In this document: positions 1 to 9,981 of the stretch, in pieces | Layout: every line of letters begins with the position of its first letter | Position numbering within the stretch: position 1 is the first letter of the stretch | DNA from: Peterkaempfera griseoplana | GTDB lineage: Bacteria > Actinomycetota > Actinomycetes > Streptomycetales > Streptomycetaceae | Assembly (NCBI RefSeq): GCF_001418575.1 | Contig: NZ_LIQR01000057.1 | Span: 1 to 37,720 of the forward strand | Length of the DNA stretch: 37,720 bases | Direction of reading: 5' to 3' | The notes under the pieces: model-generated | The model's database searches: none | Seen by the model: only the letters and a program-made list of their open reading frames with translations | What the model was told of the DNA's origin: nothing | Translations under genes and position numbers: made by a program

Positions 1-615
1 CGTTGCGGGCGAAGTCGACGAGCTGGCATAACCGCCCTCCGCCCACACGAGGGTCATGCGCCAGTGCCGCGCGCGAAGCCGGGCGAGCACGCGCTGCCCG
101 GCCTCGCGGTCGGTGGCCGAGGCCGCGGTAACCATCACGGCGAGCAGGAGCCCGAGCGTGTCGACCACGATGTGCCGCTTGCGTCCGTTGACCTTCTTCC
201 CGCCGTCGAAGCCTCGTGTCGCGGCGGGCACGGAGGCGGCCGCCTTCACCGACTGTGAGTCGATGATGCCCGCGGTCGGCTCTCGGTCGCGTCCCGCCGC
301 CTCGCGGACCCGGTCGCGCAGCCGGTCGTGCAGTTCGCGGATGAAGCCCTTGTCCCGCCACCTGCGCCAGAAGGCGTAGACCCGGTCCCAGACGGGGAAG
401 TCGGCCGGCATGGCTCGCCACTTGATGCCGTTGTCCACCAGGTACCGCACGGCGTCGATCATCTGCCGGTGGCAGTAGCCCTCCGGCTGGCCGCCCCTTC
501 CCTCCAGCCATCCCGGCACCGGCAGTGACGCACGGACCTGGGCCCACTCGGCGTCGGTCATGTCGGAAGGGTAGATCCGTGTCCGTTCGGGGCGGTCGGC
601 GGCGTTTCCGTACAT
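1..615 (-). pseudogene. IS5-family transposase (DUF4096 + DDE domain), frameshifted, 5' part
   Basis: From ATG at 615 the product begins MYGNAADRPERTRIYPSDMT and continues through a DUF4096-type N-terminal region (WxxVRASLP, MIDAVRYLVDNGIKWRAMP, FWRRWRDKG), then the first DDE aspartate in GIIDSQSVKAA, GKKVNGRKRHIVVDT, and VWAEGGY. Two defects are visible. The second catalytic aspartate, normally in VWADGGY, is Glu (GAG). Directly after GGY the family continuation QLVDFARN appears only in another frame (about positions 3-25), so the reading frame is shifted near position 25. The element is therefore probably inactive unless a functional copy acts in trans. An in-frame ATG at 561 is an alternative start; no clear ribosome-binding site favours either. 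The 3' part with the catalytic Glu lies outside the window. Confidence 0.75.
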
Positions 616-827
616 GTGCGCGACGCAATCACACGACCGGGAAGGCGAGTTGGACTCGCGGAACGCAGACACGTAAGACTGCGGCAACGGGGTCTCCCTG
701 CAGCTCGGATGGCTTCGCACCCACGAGCTGTGCCGGAGACCCGGCCTTCATGCCCGGACCACCAGAAGATCACTCGACCGAGCCGCCACAGTCGAACCCC
801 TGCTCACCGTGATCGGAACGACAACGG

Positions 828-843
828 CTTCTGAGACAGGCTC
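828..843 (-). repeat. Probable terminal inverted repeat of the IS5-type element
   Basis: The minus strand reads GAGCCTGTCTCAGAAG inward from 843, and CTAG (844-847) lies just outside. The partner repeat is beyond the window, so this assignment rests on position, on resemblance to ends of actinobacterial IS5 elements, and on the CTAG flank. Confidence 0.45.
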
Positions 844-879
844 CTAGCCTGGGTAGCGGTCGCGGGGAGGAGAGGGCCC

Positions 880-1233
880 GTGAAACAGCAAAATGACGAC
901 GGGACCGGGCCGCGGTGGGCCGAGGGGTGGATGGGCCCGCCGGACTGCTCTGAGCGGCCACCCAGGCCACCGGCCCGGACGCGTTCCGAGGGCACCACCG
1001 TGCTCCTTCTCGGTCTGGGAACGCTCGCCTTCGTACTGCTGCTCAACATCAGCCTGGTCGTGGAGATCGGCGGCATCGTGGTCCTCGGCGGCCTGGGAGG
1101 ACTGGCCCGTCAGCTGGTCACGGGGCGGTACGGTCACTGGGCAGTCCATCTCGGGGCCGCGCTGTCGGGTGCGGCGGCGGTGGCCGCGAGCCTCCTGCTC
1201 CCGTTCGGCTTCCTGCCCTGGATGAGACTGTGA
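880..1233 (+). CDS. Small membrane protein of unknown function
   Basis: The 117-residue product is not a family I recognise. It has a Pro/Arg-rich, probably cytoplasmic N-terminus (residues 1-38) and two or three hydrophobic segments (about 40-60, 62-77 and 89-112). A GARQLVTGRYGHW-like polar loop lies between the second and third. The start is GTG at 880, preceded by a strong ribosome-binding site (GGGGAGGAG, 864-872) at good spacing, which is the main reason to accept the gene. It begins only 33 bp beyond the CTAG that borders the insertion sequence, so its original upstream region may have been displaced by the element. No partner gene is obvious. Confidence 0.6.
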   Translation: MKQQNDDGTGPRWAEGWMGPPDCSERPPRPPARTRSEGTTVLLLGLGTLAFVLLLNISLVVEIGGIVVLGGLGGLARQLVTGRYGHWAVHLGAALSGAAAVAASLLLPFGFLPWMRL

Positions 1234-1619
1234 CGCTCTGTCAGTGCGCGGCCCGCCTACCGAACCGTCGGCGAACTCCCAGCAGGGGACCTGCCTTTCG
1301 CCTCTCCACGATTCAACCTCGCTGATGAGCACCACCCCGGGTGATCCGGGGCGTCCGTGTGCCGTGCACAGCAAGGCCTGCCTTGAGACGGACAGGCGAT
1401 CAGTGCTTCTGGATCTGGCCCGCCGAGTCTGTCACCCCCGGGCCCGGCCGCCGACCGGGTCCCGTGGGCGGGGGTCCGGGCTCAGCCCCACCAGGCTCCC
1501 CGGACGAGGGCGGGCTCCGCTCTGCGGATGACCCGGATCGTGCTCGCGGGCGACGTCTGCCACCCCGTGCGGCTGAGATCGTCGACCCGACAGCAGCAGC
1601 CGGCCCCGGGAGCCCACCC
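1234..1619. other. Intergenic region without a supported gene
   Basis: This 386-bp gap separates the two small membrane-protein genes. Frames open through parts of it are Pro/Arg/Gly-rich, lack ribosome-binding sites and resemble no family. The frame of the downstream gene is open from 1341, but the translation before 1620 is low-complexity and is probably not coding. No convincing promoter or terminator was found. Confidence 0.5.
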
Positions 1620-2237
1620 ATGACCACCCTCGACGGAGCACCGCGGACCGGATTACGCGGGGGGTGGCGGGCCGCTCACGCGTCCGTCGAGGGAGTGCCC
1701 CGGTGGGCCCGCGTCATCGCCCACGCCATCCCGCTCCTGGTGCTGCCGTCGGGCGTCTGGAGGATCGCGACGGCCGTCCTCCATGTGGGGGGCGACGGCC
1801 TGCGGCACGGTGCCGGGGACCTTCCGGCGTGGCTTCCCGGCCCGGTGTACGTGACCTTCCTGTCGGTCCTCTCCGAACTCCTCGCATTCACCGCCGTCGG
1901 CCTCGTCGCCGCCTGGGGAGAGGTCTTCCCGCGGTGGATCCCCGGACTGGGCGGGCGCCGCGTACCGCTCCCGGCTGCCGTGCTCCCGGCCGCCTTCGGC
2001 GCCGCCGTCCTCACGGTGCTGGGGACCGTCGTCGCGGTCTCGATCACGTCCGGGGTCACCCTGCAGGGCGGACGGCTCCCGGCCGACTTCCCCACCCTCA
2101 CGCTGCACGGCTGGCGTCTCGGCTTCTTCGTCGCCACCTACGCCCCGCTTCCGCTCTGGGGGCCACTGCTGGCGCTTCTCACCCTCGCCTACTGGCGGCG
2201 GCGGCGCGGTACGGGCGCCGCGCAGCCCCGCGGTTGA
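1620..2237 (+). CDS. Four-helix integral membrane protein, unknown function
   Basis: The product is 205 residues from ATG at 1620, which has a GGGAG-type site about 8 bases upstream. Hydrophobic segments lie near residues 34-52, 76-99, 117-142 and 165-192. The protein ends in an arginine-rich tail (YWRRRR), which suggests a cytoplasmic C-terminus. The frame stays open upstream to 1341, but that stretch looks non-coding, so I chose the later start. Between helices 3 and 4 is a short external loop (GVTLQGGRLPADFPTLTLHG). It resembles small actinobacterial membrane proteins of unknown role, and no catalytic motif is visible. It converges on the fur-type gene with a gap of only 34 bp. Confidence 0.6.
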   Translation: MTTLDGAPRTGLRGGWRAAHASVEGVPRWARVIAHAIPLLVLPSGVWRIATAVLHVGGDGLRHGAGDLPAWLPGPVYVTFLSVLSELLAFTAVGLVAAWGEVFPRWIPGLGGRRVPLPAAVLPAAFGAAVLTVLGTVVAVSITSGVTLQGGRLPADFPTLTLHGWRLGFFVATYAPLPLWGPLLALLTLAYWRRRRGTGAAQPRG

Positions 2238-2271
2238 CGCCCGGGCGGGCGGGGCGCCGAAGCAGGGCTGG

Positions 2272-2682
2272 TCAGGCGCAGGAAGGGCAGAGGCCGCGGT
2301 AGGTGACCTCGGCCTGGGAGACCATGAAGCCGAAGCGCTCCGCCGTGGGGAGGTCGGCCAGCGGATCGCCCGTCGGGTGGACGTCCCGGACGGTGCCGCA
2401 GCGGGAGCACACCAGGTGCTGGTGCGGGTGGTGTGCGTTGGGGTCGTAGCGCTTGGCGCGGCCGTCGGTGGCGACCTCGATGACCTCACCGAGGGAGACC
2501 AGCTCGCCCAGGGTGTTGTAGACGGTCGCCCGGGAGATCTCGGGCAGCCGCTGCGCCGCGCGGGCGTGCACCTCGTCGGCCGTGAGATGGACATGGTCGC
2601 CGTCGAGAACCTCCGCGACGACACGTCGCTGGGAGGTCATCCGCCAGCCACGTCCTCGCAGTCGCTCCAGCAGGTCGCTCAT
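2272..2682 (-). CDS. furA: Fur/PerR-family peroxide-responsive repressor (FurA/FurS/CatR type)
   Basis: This 136-residue metalloregulator would repress catalase genes when metal-bound and release DNA on peroxide oxidation. The winged-helix DNA-binding part ends in SRATVYNTLGELVSLGEV (about 50-67). Structural zinc ligands are present as two CxxC pairs, C92/C95 (CSRC) and C132/C135 (CPSC). Candidate regulatory-metal ligands are H32 in VHLTADE (equivalent to the oxidisable PerR His37), D80, H87 and H89. Length is normal for the family. The start is ATG at 2682 with AGGTGA just upstream. The gene is divergent from katG, which fits control of a catalase-peroxidase, as known for FurS-CpeB and FurA-CatC in streptomycetes; there the two genes usually run in the same direction. 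Whether it senses peroxide or redox through cysteines cannot be read from the sequence. Confidence 0.88.
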   Translation of the reverse strand: MSDLLERLRGRGWRMTSQRRVVAEVLDGDHVHLTADEVHARAAQRLPEISRATVYNTLGELVSLGEVIEVATDGRAKRYDPNAHHPHQHLVCSRCGTVRDVHPTGDPLADLPTAERFGFMVSQAEVTYRGLCPSCA

Positions 2683-5486
<2,804 letters not shown>

Positions 5487-5510
5487 AGCGTCTGAACCAC
5501 GTCGTCTGAA

Positions 5511-5558
5511 CCACGACGTCCGGGCCGAGCCCGCACGGGCTTGGCCCGGACGCCGTGG
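5511..5558. terminator. Strong hairpin terminator between katG and the DUF4291 gene
   Basis: The core stem CGTCCGGGCC(g)AGCCCG / CGGGCT(t)GGCCCGGACG spans 5517-5552 around a tiny loop. It is extended outward by CCACG (5511-5515) pairing with CGTGG (5554-5558). There is no U-tract, as is common in streptomycetes. Lying between convergent genes, it can stop transcription in both directions. Confidence 0.8.
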
Positions 5559-5574
5559 TGTGACGCCGGGCGGC

Positions 5575-6183
5575 CTACGGCAGCAGACGGGCCGGCACGG
5601 ATCGGCCGTCCCCCCAGAGCCGTTCGCCGGGCAGCAGTACGGCGGCCTCGGCAAGCCGGCGGTCCCGGACCAGCGCGTGGATCCGATGGGCGAGCGGGGT
5701 CACATCGGTGATGCCGACGGTCCACTCGTCCGCATAGCGGGCGGCTGCCTCACCGCAGAGCCCGAGCTGGAGCGAGCGGTGGGGCAGCGGCTGCAGTTGC
5801 AGATCGCGTTCGGGGTCCCACTGCACCCGGGCCGGGGCGCGCCTCAACTCCCGCTGCCAGGAGGCACGGTCGGGGTGCAGGCCCCGCTGGTAGTGGGACA
5901 GGCAGGCGTGGTCCAGCGCCCAGGCGAACCCCTCGCGGGTGATCTCCACGGCCAGCACCGTCTGCTGACCGTCCTTGGTGCCCCAGCCGCTGCGGTACAT
6001 CATCCACAGGAACGACGGCTTGATCCAGGTCATGCGGTCGCGCTTCCAGGCGGCCGGGAAGCGGCCCGCACGGGCGGCGGGCAGGCCGATGCCCGGGTCG
6101 TACGCCTGGTAGACGGTGACCGTGTCGGCGGTGTGGAGGGCGCGGATGCGGTACCTGGGCTCGCCGGTGACGGATTGCTGCAT
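5575..6183 (-). CDS. DUF4291 family protein
   Basis: The 202-residue product fits the DUF4291 family, whose biochemical function is not established to my knowledge. The family hallmark MTWIKPSFLWMMYRSGWGTK lies near residues 51-70. Other conserved-looking blocks are IRALHTADTVTVYQAYDP, VLAVEITREGFAWAL, VQWDPERD and SLQLGLCGEAAARYADEW. It has no membrane segment or signal peptide and is probably cytoplasmic. The start at 6183 is the only reasonable one ahead of the conserved region, although the ribosome-binding site is weak. The gene follows the MerR regulator on the same strand after 126 bp, so co-transcription is possible. Its end faces katG across the shared terminator. Confidence 0.8.
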   Translation of the reverse strand: MQQSVTGEPRYRIRALHTADTVTVYQAYDPGIGLPAARAGRFPAAWKRDRMTWIKPSFLWMMYRSGWGTKDGQQTVLAVEITREGFAWALDHACLSHYQRGLHPDRASWQRELRRAPARVQWDPERDLQLQPLPHRSLQLGLCGEAAARYADEWTVGITDVTPLAHRIHALVRDRRLAEAAVLLPGERLWGDGRSVPARLLP

Positions 6184-6309
6184 GGCGCCCAGGGTGGGAC
6201 CGGAGCGGCGATCGGCGCCAGCGGATTACCGCCGCCGTCCGCTCCCGGCGCATGTCCCCCGAGGGCTCCGCGGGCGTACGGATCCGCGTCCGGCGGCACG
6301 GCGGCGAAT

Positions 6310-6738
6310 TCAGTCGACCGTCCCGCCGGTGGCCGCGTACCGGCCGGATGCGGCGCCCTCCCGGTCTCCCGCTGCCGCGGGCCGGTCGGCTGCCCTCAGG
6401 GGGCATCCGGTGCCGACCCGGGTGGCCAGGTCGGCGCGCAGGGCGGCCAGTTCGGCCATACGGACGTCGATGACCTGGATCTTCTCCTGGAAGAGCGCGG
6501 AGAGCGCCACCGCGCTGTCCGGTGCCTCACGCAGGATCTCGCCGTTGCGCGCGATCTCCGCCAGGGAGAATCCAAGCGTCTGCGCGGTGCGGATGTACTG
6601 CAGCCAGGACACCGTCTCGGGCGGGAAGTCGCGGTACCCGTTGGGCAGTCGCCGGCCCGAGACGAGGCCGACCTTCTCGTAGAACCGGATCGTGTCCCTG
6701 GTCATGCCGGCTCGCGCGGCGAGCTCACCGATGCGCAT
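6310..6738 (-). CDS. MerR-family transcriptional regulator
   Basis: The 142-residue protein has the MerR helix-turn-helix and wing at its N-terminus (MRIGELAARAGMTRDTIRFY, then EKVGLVSGRRLPNGYRDF) followed by a dimerisation helix (about 78-108). Only one cysteine is present (C112, in GCPL), so the cysteine pair used by copper and zinc sensors is missing and the ligand is unknown. The start is ATG at 6738 with GGACGGAGGGG just upstream; the frame extends further upstream, but the HTH beginning at residue 1 is typical. The gene is divergent from a small membrane protein, and a MerR-type operator lies in the 133-bp intergenic region. It probably activates that gene by untwisting the promoter and may autoregulate. 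Confidence 0.9.
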   Translation of the reverse strand: MRIGELAARAGMTRDTIRFYEKVGLVSGRRLPNGYRDFPPETVSWLQYIRTAQTLGFSLAEIARNGEILREAPDSAVALSALFQEKIQVIDVRMAELAALRADLATRVGTGCPLRAADRPAAAGDREGAASGRYAATGGTVD

Positions 6739-6801
6739 GCCCCTCCGTCCCTGCCGGCCCAGCGATCTGCTGTTCGTCAGACCGACCGCCGGGTTGCCGA
6801 C

Positions 6802-6833
6802 TTGACCCTGGAGCGTACTCCACTGTTTAGCGT
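6802..6833 (+). promoter_or_regulatory. MerR-type elongated-spacer promoter with central dyad
   Basis: The -35 TTGACC (6802-6807) is followed by a perfect dyad TGGAG-CGTA-CTCCA (6809-6822) and then -10-like sequence (TTTAGC 6826-6831 or TAGCGT 6828-6833), giving an 18- to 20-bp spacer. A dyad inside an over-long spacer is the hallmark of promoters activated by MerR proteins through DNA distortion. It directs transcription to the gene at 6872. Confidence 0.8.
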
Positions 6834-6871
6834 GAGGCGTCGCTGCCCCCGGACCCGGCAGGAGCCTCGCC

Positions 6872-7351
6872 GTGCACCGTCTCCGCACCCCCGCACACCC
6901 CGGCTACCTCCGCGTCGTACGCGCGAGCGCCTGGTACGACCTGGTCGTCACGGCGGGGTTCGCGACCCCCTGGACCTATGCGCTGGTGCATGACGCGCTG
7001 TCGTGGCTGGGTGGGTCGCTGGGGCTGGGCGGGCTTCCGCAACCCGACCCCTGGCAGATCCTGTTCGCCGATCTGATGGGCTCGGTGGTGGTCGTCTGGG
7101 CGGTCCTGCGCATCGTCAGACCACTGCCCGAGTACGGGCTGTTCGACGGCGTCGCACGTGCCCTGTTCGCGACCTGGCAGGCGTATGCGCTGGCCCACGG
7201 CGTGTCGCGGCTGCTGTGGCTGTTCCTCTGCGTCGAGGTGGCCTTCGGCGTGGTCCAGCTGGTGCCGTGGCGGTGGCGCCGGACGCCGGACGTCACCGGC
7301 GGCGAGCCGGACCGCGCCGGGGGACGTCCGCTCGACGCGGCGCACCGGTGA
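6872..7351 (+). CDS. Four-helix membrane protein, probable target of the divergent MerR regulator
   Basis: The 159-residue product has hydrophobic segments near residues 22-46, 62-84, 92-110 and 112-133, and a hydrophilic C-terminal tail. It is not a transporter family I recognise. Distinctive stretches are ASAWYDLVVTAGFATPWTYA and PQPDPWQILFADLMGSVVV. The start is GTG at 6872 with AGGAG at 6860-6864. The MerR-type promoter about 40 bp upstream strongly suggests induction by the MerR effector, so the protein may act in stress or toxic-compound response. That role is inference from context only. Confidence 0.75.
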   Translation: MHRLRTPAHPGYLRVVRASAWYDLVVTAGFATPWTYALVHDALSWLGGSLGLGGLPQPDPWQILFADLMGSVVVVWAVLRIVRPLPEYGLFDGVARALFATWQAYALAHGVSRLLWLFLCVEVAFGVVQLVPWRWRRTPDVTGGEPDRAGGRPLDAAHR

Positions 7352-7408
7352 CACACGGACCGTGAGCGCGCGGACGAGGCGGCCGGTGCGGGCTGCCCAC
7401 CGGACCGG

Positions 7409-7978
7409 TCACAGGTCCAGCGCGGAGATCCACACCGTGGGGTGGCCGGGGTCGCTGCGGTCCACGGCCAGGACGACGGGGCTTTCCGTGCCGTCGAGTT
7501 GGGCGAAGGCGACCCGGGGCCCGCTGGGCGGGGTCAGGCCGCAGGGGCCGCTCGCCGGCCCTGGCGGGCTGTCGGGCGCGGGCCAGCCGCCCATGGCGGG
7601 ATCGGTGTCCGGTGCGGGGGCGGGCAGCCCGGTGGCTGCCAGCACCTCCTCCAGACCTCGGGGCGTGGTACGGAAGCGCAGGTCCAGCGAGTACTCGCCG
7701 AAGAAGTCGTTGAGTGTGGCGTTGAAGGTCACCGCGGTCGACCCGTCCGGGAGCGCCAGCCCGAAGTGCCCCATGACCTCGTCGAAGTCCACATTGTTGC
7801 CCTGGGTCCCCCGGCAGACCCGGGAGTCGGTGGCGGCCACATGGTTGTCGGGCTGGGCGGAGAGACCGTCTCCCCAGGAGAGCACCGTGTGCGCTGCCCA
7901 GCCGGCAGTGGCCGCCGCCAGGGTCAGCGAGCCGATCAGGAAGATGTGCCGGGGGCGCAGACGCCGCAACCGCACCAT
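7409..7978 (-). CDS. Membrane-anchored or secreted protein of unknown function
   Basis: The 189-residue product has an arginine-rich N-terminus and one hydrophobic segment (about residues 11-30), then a domain predicted outside the cell. The domain contains FNATLNDFFGEYSLDLRFRTTPRGLEEVLAATGL, shown here only as a pointer in two parts: FNATLNDFFGEYSLDLRF and TTPRGLEEVLAATG. It ends in a strand-like VVLAVDRSDPGHPTVWISAL. Two cysteines outside the membrane could form a disulfide. The ATG at 7978 is preferred to the ATG at 7984 because the GAGGGGG site is seven bases from the former but one from the latter. It converges on the membrane-protein gene at 6872. I do not recognise a family. Confidence 0.65.
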   Translation of the reverse strand: MVRLRRLRPRHIFLIGSLTLAAATAGWAAHTVLSWGDGLSAQPDNHVAATDSRVCRGTQGNNVDFDEVMGHFGLALPDGSTAVTFNATLNDFFGEYSLDLRFRTTPRGLEEVLAATGLPAPAPDTDPAMGGWPAPDSPPGPASGPCGLTPPSGPRVAFAQLDGTESPVVLAVDRSDPGHPTVWISALDL

Positions 7979-8034
7979 GGGCATGCCCCCTCACCGGCCC
8001 GGATCCCGTCCGGGCCGGCCGCACCCTACCAGCC

Positions 8035-8655
8035 TCAGGCGTCGATCTCGGCGAGGAGGTCCAGGGCCACCGCCCAGGCCTGCTGCGCGGCCTCGGCGTC
8101 GTAGTCGGGGAGGTCGGGGTCGGTGAAGAGGTGCCCGGCTCCGCGGTAGCGGTGGACCTCGACGTCCGCCCCCGCCCTGCGCATCCGCAGGTACCAGGCG
8201 TTCAGCCAGTCCTCGGTCTCGAAGGGGTCCGGCTCGGCGACATGGAGCTGGACCGGGATGCCGGTGGCGGCCTCGTCCAGGATGTCGGAGGTGCCGTGGA
8301 AGAGCAGCAGGCCGCGGCAGGCCTCGTCGGCGAGGGCGAGGTTCTGGGCGAGGGCGCCGCCGAGCGAGAAGCCGGCATAGACCAGGCCCGGTGCGTCGGG
8401 CCCGCCGCCGTTGCCGGAGACCCCGGAGGAGGCCGAGCCCAGCAGCGGGACGGCGGCGGCGACCGCGCGGCGGAGGAGTTCGTCGGTGCCGATCTGCTCC
8501 TTGATCGCCATGCCCTCCTCGACGGTGGCCGTCACACGGCCGTCGTAGAGGTCCGGCACATGCACCTCGTGTCCGGCGGCGCGCAGCCGCTCGGCGGCCG
8601 CGTGCACGGCGGGCCGCAGCCCGTAGGCGGAGTGGAGGAGCAGGATACGTGCCAC
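8035..8655 (-). CDS. Dienelactone-hydrolase-family alpha/beta hydrolase
   Basis: The 206-residue protein is a compact alpha/beta hydrolase of the dienelactone hydrolase type. Strand 1 and the following loop read MARILLLHSAYGL. The nucleophile elbow is GFSLGG with S97, where classical dienelactone hydrolases use Cys, so this member may be an esterase. Acid candidates are D143 or E146 in HVAEPDPFE, and the catalytic histidine is H175 in GAGHLF. GTG at 8655 is chosen as start because it begins the first strand and has GAGAGG eight bases upstream. The gene is divergent from the first MscS-like gene with a 144-bp gap. The substrate cannot be inferred. Confidence 0.85.
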   Translation of the reverse strand: MARILLLHSAYGLRPAVHAAAERLRAAGHEVHVPDLYDGRVTATVEEGMAIKEQIGTDELLRRAVAAAVPLLGSASSGVSGNGGGPDAPGLVYAGFSLGGALAQNLALADEACRGLLLFHGTSDILDEAATGIPVQLHVAEPDPFETEDWLNAWYLRMRRAGADVEVHRYRGAGHLFTDPDLPDYDAEAAQQAWAVALDLLAEIDA

Positions 8656-8799
8656 GGGGGTGCCTCTCGTACGGATGGTCGGTCTCGCCTGCCATGATCC
8701 CGCTCGCGGGTGGTCCGCGGTAATCGGCGGCCCGCCGATCCGCCAGGATGGTCGAAGATCATCCCTGAACCACCGTCCCACGAACGGAAGTCGACCCCC

Positions 8800-9930
8800 A
8801 TGTGGAGCGTGATTCGTCCGCTGGCCCTGCTGTGCTGCGCGGTCGCCGTACCGGCCCTGGTGGGCTGGGCGGCGGACCGGTTGCTGCGGCGGGCGATCGG
8901 CGCCCGGCCCGCGTCGCGGACCCTGCCGCTGCTGCGCCGCTGCCGGATGCCGCTGCAGGCGGCGGTCGCCGCGGCCTGGCTGTACGCGGCGCTCCCCGCC
9001 GCCCGGCTGCCCCGCCACCTCTACCCGGACGTCCGGCATGCCCTGCTGCTGCTGGTGCTGGGCACCTCGGGGTGGCTGGGGGTGCGGGTCACCGGTGCGC
9101 TGGTGACCACGGCGGTGGGCCGGTACGAGAGCGCGGTGGAGGACCACTCCCGGATCCGGCGGATCAGGACCCAGGTGGGGCTGATACGGCGGGTGACCCA
9201 GGCCGCCATCGTGCTGGTGGCGATCGCGTCCATGCTGATGACCTTCCCCGGGGCCCGTACGGCGGGTGCCAGCCTGCTGGCCTCGGCCGGGGTGATCGGC
9301 GTGGTGGCGGGCATCGCCGCGCAGCCGACGCTGGGCAACCTCTTCGCCGGGCTGCAGATCGCCTTCGGCGACATGGTGCGGATCGGCGATGTGGTGGTGG
9401 TGGACGGGCAGCGCGGCGAGGTGGAGGAGATCACTCTCACCTATCTGGTCCTCGCCACCTGGGACCAGCGACGGATCGTGATGCCGGTGTCGTACTTCAC
9501 CGGCCGCCCCTTCGAGAACTGGTCCCGCAAGGACCCCCGGATGACCGGCACGGTGCTGCTGCACCTGGACCACGCCGCCCCGGTCGCGGAACTGCGGGCG
9601 GAGCTGAAGCGCTATCTGGACGGCAACGCCCTGTGGGACAGGCAGGGCTGGAGCCTGCTGGTCACGGACACCACCCCGTCCACGGTGGTGGTGCGGGCGC
9701 TGGTGACGGCGCGCGACGCGGACGACGTCTGGACGCTGCGCTGTGCGGTCCGCGAGCATCTGCTCGGCTATGTGCGCGACCGCCATCCGCGTGCGCTGCC
9801 CCGGGTGGTGACCGCGGTGGCCGAGAGCAAGACGCCCGACGGGGCGCAGTGGCATCCCGGGGACGAGGCCGTCCCGGTGCCCCGCCGGGCCGGCGGGCCG
9901 GGTGTCAGCCTGGCCAAGAAGCCGCGCTGA
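8800..9930 (+). CDS. MscS-family mechanosensitive ion channel, paralogue 1
   Basis: The 376-residue product would release solutes when membrane tension rises. Hydrophobic segments lie near residues 4-25, 53-68, 78-105 and 133-150. The pore helix with small residues follows (ASLLASAGVIGVVAGIAAQ, 157-175), then the MscS beta domain with the hallmark FGDMVRIGDVVVV (189-201) and the conserved RRIVMPVSYF. The last residues include GGPGVSLAK, shared with the paralogue at 13846. ATG at 8800 has GGAAG upstream. Its closest relative in the window is the 419-residue MscS protein 4 kb away, and the two flank the hydrolase-ABC unit transcribed in the opposite direction. Osmotic protection is the family role; a specific link to the ABC unit is inference. 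Confidence 0.9.
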   Translation: MWSVIRPLALLCCAVAVPALVGWAADRLLRRAIGARPASRTLPLLRRCRMPLQAAVAAAWLYAALPAARLPRHLYPDVRHALLLLVLGTSGWLGVRVTGALVTTAVGRYESAVEDHSRIRRIRTQVGLIRRVTQAAIVLVAIASMLMTFPGARTAGASLLASAGVIGVVAGIAAQPTLGNLFAGLQIAFGDMVRIGDVVVVDGQRGEVEEITLTYLVLATWDQRRIVMPVSYFTGRPFENWSRKDPRMTGTVLLHLDHAAPVAELRAELKRYLDGNALWDRQGWSLLVTDTTPSTVVVRALVTARDADDVWTLRCAVREHLLGYVRDRHPRALPRVVTAVAESKTPDGAQWHPGDEAVPVPRRAGGPGVSLAKKPR

Positions 9931-9981
9931 CCGGTTGCGGTCCTGCCGAAGCGCCGCCCGGAACTCCGGCCGCGGCCGGCG

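Larger units (their letters stand above)
1..843 (-). mobile_element. IS5-family insertion sequence, right part only, cut by the window edge
   Basis: This element carries an IS5-type transposase reading leftward out of the window. Its outer end is probably the sequence at 828-843, which reads GAGCCTGTCTCAGAAG on the minus strand, a plausible terminal inverted repeat. It is followed immediately by CTAG at 844-847, which fits the YTAR-type targets duplicated by some IS5-family groups. The other end lies outside the window, so neither the inverted repeat nor the duplication can be confirmed. About 210 bp separate the end from the transposase start, which is long for this family and holds no recognisable gene. 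Confidence 0.6.

Noticed and set aside
844-1374. Minus-strand frame opposite the small membrane-protein gene
   Set aside because: Low-complexity Gln/Arg-rich translation, while the plus-strand gene has a strong ribosome-binding site and membrane helices.
7383-7403. Six-bp stem CCGGTG/CACCGG between convergent genes
   Set aside because: Short stem with nine-base loop; it may terminate weakly but is expected by chance at this GC content.
9966-9979. 14-bp palindrome CCGGCCGCGGCCGG between the first mscS gene and the permease gene
   Set aside because: No loop and common in such GC-rich DNA; too weak to call a terminator.
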